This document shows, in pieces, positions 31,878-41,981 of a stretch of DNA of 64,000 nt (position 1 is its first letter; every line of letters starts with the position of its first letter). A model generated the notes under the pieces. That model worked only from the letters and a program-made list of their open reading frames with translations, was not told the origin of the DNA and did not search any database. Source of the stretch: Plicaturopsis crispa FD-325 SS-3 (lineage: Eukaryota; Basidiomycota; Agaricomycetes; Amylocorticiales; Amylocorticiaceae). The stretch covers positions 904,461 through 968,460 of the forward strand of contig KN832557.1 of assembly GCA_000827205.1 (NCBI GenBank), in the 5' to 3' direction. The translations under genes were made by a program, and so were the position numbers.

Positions 31878-34377
31878 CTACCATAGACCAGGGTTGAAGC
31901 TGATCATGGTCTGGAAGGAATTCATGACAAGGTCCCTGCTAATTTCATCTCGAGCGTGCCTGGGAAGTAACACAACGACCGAAATATCAGCACACGCGCA
32001 GAAAGCATCACGACTGAATACAAGCTTACTTGGCCTTCATGTGATACTGCAACTCTTCCATCGTCTTGAGCTGCTGCTCGTGACGGCTTGCACGGGCGCA
32101 GAGCGCGCAATAGGCTTTATCATGGGGACCCACAAAGGGCACTGGGCTCCCTGGAGACGGTGTCGGGGAGTCCTCACCCTTGGGAAGTAGCCCAATCAAC
32201 GGAAGGGGACCCGCGAAATCGTGGTCATTGCAGATTTGTATATGATCGTGATCGGGATGCTGTCTAGAAATGTACGTCAACTCAAGATCAAAATTATAAG
32301 TAAGGTAACACAATACGCACCGACGTTCGCGCGTAACATGGGCATGCCATCGATTCTGTGACTCGATATGGAGGACCTAAAACGGAAAGGGGGCACATAG
32401 TGAGTATGCGCCGGTTCATTGCTTGAGGGGGAGGGGGAAGTATGCTTTACCAGTGTATTGAAGTCCATAGCTTCGCAGAATTTCGGATTACCACACAGAC
32501 ACAGGAACCGTGATCCCATTGCAGCTAGTAGCTTATGAGGTGTGTCGTCGGGGAGATCCAGGAACTTAAGGAATGCAGAGACAGTCTCAGAGACACTTGA
32601 TTCCAGGGGCTGGAATCGGTGTTTACACCACGAAAGTTGGCCACAATGACCCATGTGCTCGAGAAGCGCCGGGTAGCCAAAGAGCTTCAGACAACGAGCG
32701 CAGCGAAGTAGAGAGGAGGCACGATCCAAGATTTTGAGATCGCTATCGTCCGTTGCAGCCGGCGAGGAGGTGCCATCTGGTCCTTGCAGCAACTTGACGA
32801 TGTCGCGCTTCTGTTTCAGCTCAAACCCTTTCACCTCGAGAGAGAAGGGTCCAAGGACAGATCTCCACCTGTCCTCGGTGAAGGGGACAGTACTTTCTTC
32901 CTCAAACAATGTGTCGTGCAAGGTAGCGAACGCGCATGCATCGTCTAGGGATGGCCAACGTTGTGTGCATTCGCTCGACAGCCGGGTGATGAGACCGTCG
33001 AATAAGGGCCTCAACTCTTCTTTCCTCAATTCCGTCCGGACGCGACGTTCCTCGGCCAGAATTCGGTCTTTGCTCGCTGTTAGGACGGGCTCAAGTTTCT
33101 GGTAGAGGGTGGCCCAAACTAGCGAGGGGGTTAGACTCGTAGTATCACACACAACGAAGAATGATCTTCCTCGCCTTTATCCGTGAGTGGCCTCTTCTGG
33201 GTAAGCAGGTATCTCCAATCCCAGCTATGATCAGAGGGAAAATATTTTTTGTCCCACCCCATCTCAACGAGCTTTTCTTGAACACTGGTGGCTACGTATA
33301 AGCAATAGAGACACGTGAGATCACACAATTTCACTCACGCCGTTCGTCGTGCAATTTCCTGCGCTATCTCGTCTGCATTATCTTCTTTTATGGACCGGAT
33401 TCGCCAGGTCCAAAGCTCTGCAGCATGCTACGGGTATATTAAAGGAGTGGTCAGAAAGGTCGGATGACTGGACTACTTACCTGCATGATCTGCGAAGCAA
33501 TTGCCCTTTGCTCGTTCACAAATTTTTGGAGCGCATCTTCATCGGCCATTAATTCCGTATAGCGGTCAGCGACCATTTTCAATTCGGTAGCGTGGTAACA
33601 GTTCCGCTTGGAATTGTTATAGTTGTCAAACATAACGCCTCGTGAGTTAGGTCTCCACCCATCGTCTACAAGCGCATGTCAGTAATCCTGGAAAGATACA
33701 TGATATGCTTGATCCGACTTGCGTATTATAGACCGTGGGACCAGTGTCCATATGTCGTCGATGCTGTACCACGGCTTCGCTCTCAAGATCGCAGAGCCTT
33801 TTCTGACTCTTGTATTGGTGTTAGCATGTATGCTCTCAGCTGACTGTGAGGTGGTAAACCTACTGATCCCTAAAGCAGCGGCCGCAGTATCGCAGTCTGA
33901 GCGAAGCGTCCCATTTCTTTGAAGTATGGCCACCACATAACTATGATCATATTCAGCGGCTTAATTTAAGATATTGTGTGTATACGGTTCAGACGCACCT
34001 GGCAGCCAACCTCGAAGGCAAATGCAGCGTATTGGGCCTCTGTCATGTCTGAAGGACAGTCGGGCATGGGCACCGGAAGATTTCGACGAGCTGTAACCCA
34101 GATGTGCCGTGACTTCTGGCCCGTGACTAGAAATCGGAATTCCTTCGACACGCGCGAAATCTGCAGTATATCGAGAGGCGCCAGTTTCGACATTATCTGT
34201 ACAGGATGATACGCATTGGTATAGGTGCTAGGACAGATGAGAGATGAGCTTCACCTCGAAAAATATATCCAATGGCATGTGCACAAGCGCAGCAAGTTTT
34301 CCTTCATTTCTCATCTTGCGCCTTTTCTTGACGGTTTGTTGGTCGTCTGCCGCCGCCGTGGATGCGTGCTTCGCCAT
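31878..34377 (-). CDS. F-box protein with multiple zinc-binding motifs (copy A)
   Basis: The ATG at 34375-34377 begins MAKHASTAAADDQQ. A canonical F-box spans two exons (LVHMPLDIFFE, then IMSKLAPLDILQISRVSKEF, then FLVTGQKSRHIWVTARR). A zinc-ribbon-like CQLC-x17-CGRC follows, its first half beginning a short exon. A long helical middle (about 33000-33700) contains WDKKYFPSDHSWDW. Then come CARC...HMGHC (about 32650-32710), CLCGNPKFC (about 32480-32500) and a C-terminal finger, CALC...YHMKAKH, whose last His is encoded after the final intron. The stop is at 31878-31880. At 60371-62905 there is a paralogue with the same domain order and several matching intron positions. An SCF substrate receptor is the natural inference; its target and whether it binds nucleic acid are unknown. 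Confidence 0.8.
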
Positions 34378-34667
34378 TATGGACCAAGTACAGTGCGGGT
34401 CTGCGTATAAGCAGTATATTATCTACATAAATAAGTCCAGTGCAGAATAAATTTCAGAAAATCGCCATGGACGTCGAGTGGAAAGCAGTGGGCAAAGATA
34501 GGGGCTTTCGTTTCCGCCGTCTGAATCCGGGTACTTGCCACATGGCTACTTTCCCCGGCGAGTATGTCATACGACGGGAAAGACATTGTAATTGTAAGCT
34601 TGTCCTCCTCCATCTCACGACATCTGGCGAACTTGAAGCTCTTTGCTGCTGTCCCTCTTGTGTGATC

Positions 34668-36401
34668 ATGTCGCATGGAATGAACAAGATTACTGTCGAG
34701 CGTAACCAACGCGCTGTGCTCGAGCTTGTAGCGCAACCCGGCAATGGCGAGCATTCGAGGTAACTGCGTCACCAGCGCTACGTTCTTACAGTCTTCGTAG
34801 ATGTGTGTGCGGATTGCAAGGCTCGTGCGCCCCGATGGGCATCGCACAATCTTGGGATCTTCATATGGTGCGATTTGTCTGTCTTCACGGGAAACAGAGA
34901 CATGGTCTGAGGGCTTCGATAGTGTCAGTTGCGCAAGCGTGCACCGGAAGATGGGAACCCACATAAGCAAAGTGTGCGTTCAGTTCTGTTCCTTGGCTCT
35001 TTCGTTCCCTGATCGTATCACTGCTACCGTAGAAAGAGTGTCACGCTAGACTCGTGGACGAAGGAACAAGTCGAATCTATGCGACAGAACGGGAATGTCA
35101 AATCCAATGCCTTCTATAATCCCAATGAGACGCGACATCCGCCCCCGACAAACATGATGGAGTCGGAGCGTGATAGTGAGCTAGAGTTGTACATCCGAGG
35201 CGAGTCGTCCATCGGTGTCTCCCGCCGTCTTTTAATTTAAACGTCGTCCACAGCAAAATACCAGTACAAGAAATTCATCGACCGGTCAAAATTAGTCGCA
35301 TCACATCTTGGGCCATCGCAGTCGTCATCTGTGAAACGCCCTCAGTCAACGCCTATCGCTACCTCCACACCGCCTGCACCATCCCCCGCATCCGCTCCTG
35401 CGCCCATTTCGAATGCTAAACCCACGGTACCCGCGAACACGCTGGGATATGGGCCGTCTCTAGGCACGAGCAACGTAGCGCCGAGGTCTATGCCACAGCC
35501 ACCCGTAGCGCGCTCGGTATCTCAGCCGCTCTCCTCACAGTTTAAGCCACCGCAGCCGCCTCAGAAACCATCCAACAACCCTCTATGGGATGACCTGATA
35601 TCGCTTCAGGGACCCGCGCAATCGTCGACGCTACCTCTCCAAGTGCAAGCGACATCCATGCCAAATACAAACCCGTATGCGAATTTTGCGGGGAATCCGG
35701 CGTTTACCCCGCAGCAGACGGGAGTCGGTAGTTCTCCGGCGTTTGGAGGCATGGGTATGATGAACACAGGGATGAGTGGAAACACGAATCCGTTTCAGTA
35801 TCAAGGGCAACCAGCTCCCTTCGCACCCAGCGGATCGACAAACCCGTTCAATCAGTCTGGCGGCTTCGGCCAGGTATACCCATCTGCCACGGGCGCGGGT
35901 GGCTCATTTGGCTCTGGGATGATGACGGGAAATGGTCAGGCGACCGGCTCCGGGCCCTTCGCGCAGCCACAGCAAGCCTTCATGTCATCGCAACCCCAAG
36001 TGCAATCACCTCTAGCCATGCAAACGCAGCAGACGAGTTTCTTCCAGCCGCAGCCTCAAGCGCAGTCTATTCAACCTCAGCCATTCAGCGGTTCGCCGTC
36101 TGCGTTCGGCGGGGGCTCGCCATCGCCGTACCTACAAACGGGTCAGCAGCAGCCAATGAATGGCGGCTCTCCGTCGCCATATGGCCAGCAGCCGGTGATG
36201 AACCAGCAGCCGAATGGGGGCTCCCCGTCACCCTACATGCAACAGCCATTCGCGCAGCAGCCTTCACCATTCGCACAACAACCACAGCAGCAACCACAGC
36301 AGCAGACCTTCAATCCGTCGAACCCGTTCGTTGGATGGGCACAAAACCCGCAGCCGGGTTACCCGCAACAGCAACAGCAATGGGGAGGGGGAGGAATGTG
36401 A
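34668..36401 (+). CDS. ArfGAP-domain protein (SMAP/Age2-like)
   Basis: The protein should stimulate GTP hydrolysis by Arf GTPases in vesicle traffic. The ATG at 34668 (MSHGMNKITVERNQR) is preferred, with 34680 as an alternative. The zinc finger CADC-x16-CVSC and the arginine-finger region (CADCKARAPRWASHN, LGIFICVSCASVHRKMG) are complete, followed by THISKVKSVTLDSWT and NAFYNPNETRHPPP. To read this correctly, introns at 34747-34800 and probably 35200-35253 must use GC donors. From about 35320 the tail is Pro/Gln/Gly/Ser-rich, with NPLWDDLISLQG and then repeats built on GGSPSPY and poly-Gln stretches; this part is probably disordered. The stop is at 36399-36401. It is divergent from the F-box gene with 290 bases between starts. 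Confidence 0.9.
34747..34800 (+). other. GC-AG intron in the ArfGAP gene
   Basis: Only a GC donor (ATG|GCGAGC) with acceptor CGTAG joins VAQPGN to VCADCKAR in frame and restores the ArfGAP zinc finger. The GT at 34760 gives the wrong frame. Confidence 0.65.
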
Positions 36402-36926
36402 AGTGAGTCGGAGCATGGATACAACTGGAACATGATTGGGTATCGGGCGTAGGAGAACCGGAGTGCAATGGCCTAAATGTGGCACTATTTTTATTATCCT
36501 CCTCGTCATTACATTCACCTTGGACTAATTAGTTTTGCACGGGGTAATTCGACTGGTACATAGGTGGGGAATTTACTGTGTGTGGAATCGTCCCTCGCAT
36601 GTCCCTCGAGTACTGAGGCAAGATCTTGGAAAACTCAAGGCACTGGAAGCCTCCGGTAGGTACTCCTTTTGCGATTGTGCGCAGTCTCGATACCCCAGGT
36701 GTCACATGTCACCTTGGGCATCAGTCTTTGACATTCGTGGCTGTTTTGGATGGAGCAGGGTGACAGGGTCCAAGTCTCCACCCATTTTAGGCAGTTGCTG
36801 TAGTTCGACCTCCGAGGCTCCGACTCCGCGTTTGCTCCGTTCTTTCATCTCCATGGCTTATTGCAGGTTCGTGCAGCAAAGCTCGCTTTTATTATTCCAC
36901 ATCCCGACAACACGCTCCCTGCTCTA
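36402..36926. other. Intergenic region
   Basis: This 525-base spacer holds the ArfGAP 3' UTR and the NUDIX promoter. The stretch just before the NUDIX start is pyrimidine-rich. No gene is seen. Confidence 0.4.
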
Positions 36927-37806
36927 ATGGCATCTCATAATCGCACGGCAAGCTCGAGCTCGAATCGGGCGCGCATATCTCATAGGCTTCGTCCATCTCC
37001 GCCTCCGCACATATTCACTACAGAGTCGTCGCCTGCGATCCCAGACAGCCACTGGGTGGCGCACGATTTCTGGCTCGGAGTCGGTATGGTGATAATACAA
37101 CCCGCTACGAACAAAGTCGTTATTGTTCATGATTCGGCAACTGACCGATGGTTCCTGCCCAAAGGGCGGAAAGACATTGGAGAGAGTCTGGAACAAGCCG
37201 CTTTGCGAGAAGCGTACGAAGAGGTCGTGCCCATCATTCCTATATGTACTGGACACGAATTCCGAAAGCTGACAATCCTTTACTCTAGACAGGTTATCGT
37301 GCGGAATTTCTGCCCATCATCACGCATACGCGTGCACCTACACCTCCAAATGCATCACCCCACACGATCGCGCCACTCAATTGCGAGCCCTTCTTGGTGG
37401 ACATATCTCTCTGGGCATCTCGCACGATGAGCCGGCAAGGTGACAGTGGTGGCGAGTACATCATGCACTGGTATGTTGGCCAAATCGGACCCGACGCAGT
37501 GAGTGCGCACACACAGCATCAAAGAGAGCTCTTCTGATGGCACTGTAGACTCGCGAAACGGGAACAGGGATGCCAGATGAGCAAGGTTACGTTGGACACC
37601 TAGTAGACCCGCAAACAGCCTACGAAAGGCTCAGCGCTTCTGGCCACCGCGAGATATTTGTCAAAGCGTGGACTCTGTGGGCTGAGACGAAACAGTATCT
37701 CGCGGGGTCGCAGCGCGCACCGAGCCAAAGCCATGGAAACGCAAACCACGAAGTGTCGACACGTACAAGACAAACGAGAGTATCTCAACGTTGCTCAGTG
37801 CAATGA
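36927..37806 (+). CDS. NUDIX hydrolase
   Basis: NUDIX enzymes cleave nucleoside diphosphates linked to another group. The ATG is at 36927 (MASHNRTASSSSNRAR); the first 40 residues are a basic, Ser-rich leader. The NUDIX box lies near residues 75-100, starts at GRKDIGESLEQAALREAYEE and is completed by TGY after an intron (37225-37289) whose acceptor is CTCTAG|ACAGG. It fits Gx5Ex7REUxEExGU. The C-terminal domain includes EPFLVDISLWASR and EYIMHWYVGQIG, with a second intron near 37498-37550. The stop is at 37804-37806 in the simplest reading; a further intron in the low-complexity tail cannot be excluded. The substrate is not predictable. Confidence 0.86.
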
Positions 37807-38100
37807 TGTGCAACTGATAATTGTCCCCATTTCCAGTGGTCACTAGACCGTGCACTCTCTCGCTATGATCCATCCATATGTATTGTATCTGCAACAAACC
37901 AATGTAACCCTTTTACCCTCTTGTCCTGAAAACGCCTTGGCTAGCATCTGCACCTTTCAGTTGGCTGCCGTCTCAAGGAGGAGCTCACAAAGTACTCGAA
38001 GAAGTGTCGAGCTCAGGAATTGAACACGCCATGATGATACAGTGTACAGCGCTCACATACAGGTAGAAACACAAAGGGGGAACGATACCCAAGACCCGTC

Positions 38101-38812
38101 TCAAGGGGTGGCATTGGGCGGTGACCGACCAGGATCCTTCTTGGCTTTATTGCGTCGCTTGCCAAATCCTTTCGCCACCTCACCCTCGCCCTTCCCCGTC
38201 GACTCGGCGGGGCCTTTCGGATTTCTCAAGACGCCGACTTTCGGTTTCGATGTCCCGCTTTCTGCGTTTGTCTTCCCTCCCGGCTGAGGCTCACCGAATA
38301 TGCGTTCCCTGGCTGCGTGGTACTTCGCTTCTCGCTCCTTCAATGTTTCCCCTTGGTTTCCATTCGCACTCGATTTCAACGTGGGTGTGGCGTTCGTGGA
38401 AGATGGGCGCTTTAGAATACGCATGGTAGTGGGCGGCGGCGCGACGACGATGCTTGCGCTGGACTTCGCGATAACGATCTGTGGCATTGGTGCCCGTGCA
38501 TTTCTGTTGGGAGAGCACCATGTTCATATGATGGTCTTTGTCTTAGGAAAGGAGACTTACGCGTCCTCCCATAGTTTCTGCTGTTTCTTCTCAAAATCTG
38601 CTTCTTCCTCGTCGTCAGAAGAGGCATCCCAGTCGTCGTGAATGGGGGCGGATGGGATTCGACGCCTTGTCTGGATCTGCGACGTCGATGCCTGCTTCAC
38701 AGTTTTATAATCAGAACCATATATCCCTCCTCAAACCGAGACAGCGCGCACCGACGGCTGGTCTATGTCCCATGAATCGGCAGGACGTTGCGTATGAGCA
38801 GCAGCAGCCATG
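38101..38812 (-). CDS. SUZ-domain-containing protein
   Basis: A small, charged, probably disordered protein of about 190 residues. The ATG at 38810-38812 begins MAAAAHTQRPADSWDIDQPS. Two introns follow (about 38700-38752 and 38504-38560). The middle exon encodes RRRIPSAPIHDDWDASSDDEEE. The last exon has RILKRPSST, then TLKEREAKYHAARERIFGEP, the conserved SUZ motif that binds RNA in R3H/SUZ proteins and SZRD1. A second short conserved stretch, VLRNPKGP, precedes a Lys-rich tail; this resembles the SUZ-C motif. The stop is at 38101-38103. A role in RNA binding is inferred from the family; no partner is visible. Confidence 0.8.
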
Positions 38813-39076
38813 AGCGTCGTAGGTCAAGTGCACTGACAGAAAGTGCTGAGACGAGAGAGCAGTAAACCTACCACGTGGGCACTGCGATCGCTTCAAATCT
38901 CAAGATGAGGCTGCAAGACAATTTCATCATTGGCCTCGACTTCAAGTCTAACTTTATTGAACTTTCGTCGATAAATACGCATTTTATAACTGCTTTCACC
39001 TCTTGGTACTTGGAACGCGACATATCAGCTTGCAGAAAGAGAGTCTTGAGCGTTTCCTATATTCAACTTGCCATCG

Positions 39077-41981
39077 ATGGCGAGCAGCAACCCAAGTCCG
39101 CCGGGTACAGCTCAAATTAAACCAGAGTCAGCGTTACATTTGTCGCGATCATGTCTACTACTCTAACTTGATGCCATTTATACAGGTATATCGTATCCAC
39201 AGGGACACGCGCCGTACCGGATGATGACGCCGCAGAGGGCGGTACAAGCCGCCAGGCGCGACCGCAGGACGACGACAGAGAAGAGCAGCCTTCTACAATT
39301 GGTCCGGCGCGGGGTAAAAGGGATAAAAAGGAGAAAAAAGGAGGATCCAACAAGGGAAGGCGGTTTGCAAAAGTGCGCGATGACTTAGAGCTATGTTGGA
39401 AGATAGCGAGCGGGAAGGTATGCGACTTCGGAGACCAGTAAGTGAATTCGAGTTCTGACGGTTTCGCACCCTTCCTCCATTATCACATTTCGATGCGTAT
39501 GCTGATATGTTTTAGATGCCGCAACACACACGACGTTGCAGCCTACTTAGCAGCCAAACCACGCGATATTCACTTCAATGCTACCGCTCACATTCTCGAT
39601 GTGCCCCCATTCGTAGAAGACTCTGCATCTACGGTTGACAGAGTCTTGGAAGTCGACGCGCAGTATCCATCTGTGGACCTCTCCACGACGTGCCCCATCT
39701 TCGCAGAGACTGGAGCTTGCAAACATGGGCTGAAATGCCGATTCCTCGGCGGACATGTTCGCAAGGATGAGTCGGGCGAGCTGCAGCTAGTGACCGACGA
39801 TGAAAAACTGGCACGAACAGCTGTTTCGTCTACTGAGGTAAACTTCATCGGTTTTGACACGATGAAACTCCTCCGAACCAAAAAGGTCTGTCCTTGTCTT
39901 CCTCCCTCCGAGTAGATTTTCGTAAGTGCCATGTCGTCTCACACGCTGTGTTTTAGTTTCCGCGGCCCATCACCGATGCATATCTCAAGGAGCTACAGTC
40001 AATGGATCAGGATGCGAAACCTACGAAGGTCGAGGTTGAAAAAGTGCCTGTTAACGGTCCGGCGCCGTCCGCCCTGCTTGCGCAAGGTGACGACGTAGAT
40101 ATGGATCCAGTCATTGAGGGGAAAATCGCCCAACGCACCGGAGAAGTCCCATCATCAGAACTCGATACTCCCGATGTCCCTGCACGCTTCCCAGAGAAGA
40201 AACGTCTGCATTGGGCCGGAAAGACCTGTGCGTCGTACTTCCTTCCGTACATGTTCATTTGGATGTGGGATACATATACCTCGGGGTTGTGCACAATGAG
40301 CTTTGTGGCGTCTCTCCTATATGACTCTCAAGGATTGACTGTATGCAGCTTGACTCATTGCATTCATAACTACAGACTTGGCTCCATTGACAACTGTAGG
40401 AAACCTGGTGCGTTTTCCAATGCAAAATCTCCGATTCATGACTTACCATCATATAGCCTTTCCGTCGTCTATGTGTCGGCTATGGGGCAGATATCACATG
40501 CGGTGAAAGCAAGTCTGTGCCTCCTTGCCGACAGAGCAACGCTAACGGCCCAAAATTTACATTGCGATGGTGCAGTGGGCCTATCCAACTCCTTCCTATC
40601 TGGTTCGAAGGAAGAATGGTCCCTCGTAAGGAGGCACCCTTCTGAACGGACCTTTGGCGTGCAGATTGCGGGAAACAAGCCCGGTGTGCTCGTGCCCGCT
40701 GCAGAGGTCTTCGCTAAGGAGTGTGCAGGTGGCATTGATTTCGTCGACATCAACTGCGGCTGCCCGATCGACCTGGTGTTCCGCACGGGCAGCGGTTCTG
40801 CATGTACGTTCCTCCTGCTATCATGCATGTTATGGTGCGGCGGAAAGCTGAACCGTACAATGTCTGATAGTGTTGGATGCTGCGGGGAAGCTTGGAAAAA
40901 TCATCATCGGCATGAATAAAGCCCTCGGCGACATACCGGTCACGGTGAAACTGCGCACAGGCGTGAAAGACGGCCGCAATACAGCGCACAAGCTCATGCC
41001 GCGCCTCGGACCAGAGTTCGGTGCAGGATGCATCACGGTGCGTCTCCAAGCCTCTGTTGGTTCTTCTTTCTGTGCTCAGCATCCCTGCCCTCGTAGCTCC
41101 ACGGCCGCACACGCCAGCAACGGTATACTCGGCTAGCCGACTGGGACTATATCAAACAATGCGTTGACGCCGTGCGCGCACGCGAAGCGGATGAAGACCG
41201 TACGTCGCCTATTTCTTTATTACATATCTACACATGTCCTAGAATTGAGTTTTCTAACGGTCCGCAGTGCCGCCCATACCAATCTTTGGTGGCGGAGATT
41301 GCTTCGGCGCGCAGGACTACTGGTCGTCCGTCGAGAAAAGCGGCGTCGACGGTGTCATGGTCGCGCGCGGCGCGCTGATCAAACCCTGGATCTTCACTGA
41401 AATCCAGGAACACAGGGAATGGGACATCAGCGCGCGCGAGCGGCTCGAAGGCGTTCGAAAGGTACGTCCCGGCGTGCATTGCGATGTTTTATATCAGTAC
41501 ATCCATCCATCAATGAATACTCACCGCCAACGCTAGCTTGCCGAGTATGGCATCAAGTACGTCCTCATAATCAATCTCCACGCTGCGATCCACGGTATAC
41601 TCATCGGTTTGTCATTGTGTAGTCACTTTGGGTCAGACACGGCTGGCGTGAACACCACGCGTCGCTATGTGTGCGAGGCGCTGTCGTTCCAGTACCGCTA
41701 CGTGCCGATTGGGCTTCTTGAGCACCTGCCTGCCCGCATCAACGACCGCGCACCTACGTTTAGAGGCCGGGATGATTTAGGTGCGTGATGCAAATGCACA
41801 GAGGCCCCGGCAATTACTTGGCTGACCATGCTTCGTGCGTGCAGAAACGCTGCTGGCTAGCGGGAATAGCAGGGACTGGGTCAAGATATCGGAGATGTTC
41901 CTCGGGCCTGCACCCGAGGCGTGGTCATTTACGCCAAAACATAAAAGCAACGCGTATGGCACCGAGGAGAGCCAAGGCTAA
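39077..41981 (+). CDS. DUS3: tRNA-dihydrouridine(47) synthase
   Basis: This flavoenzyme reduces uridine 47 of tRNA (and some mRNA sites) to dihydrouridine with NAD(P)H. The ATG is at 39077 ([17 protein letters not shown]). About eleven exons follow. The N-terminus has a basic segment and two CCCH zinc fingers ([20 protein letters not shown] and [22 protein letters not shown]), which is specific to Dus3. The TIM-barrel catalytic domain has [59 protein letters not shown] (catalytic Cys), [24 protein letters not shown] and PIFGGGDCF (FMN phosphate site). The C-terminus ends at 41979-41981. One intron, 40509-40575, uses a GC donor. All active-site motifs are intact. Confidence 0.94.
40509..40575 (+). 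other. GC-AG intron in DUS3
   Basis: The donor is GAAA|GCAAGT and the acceptor GTGCAG. Removal joins DITCGE to MGLSNSFL, an invariant Dus3 block; no GT donor nearby gives this frame. Confidence 0.8.

Noticed and set aside
34419-34970. A 183-codon minus-strand open frame
   Set aside because: It is the antisense shadow of the ArfGAP zinc-finger exons, which have clear family motifs on the plus strand.
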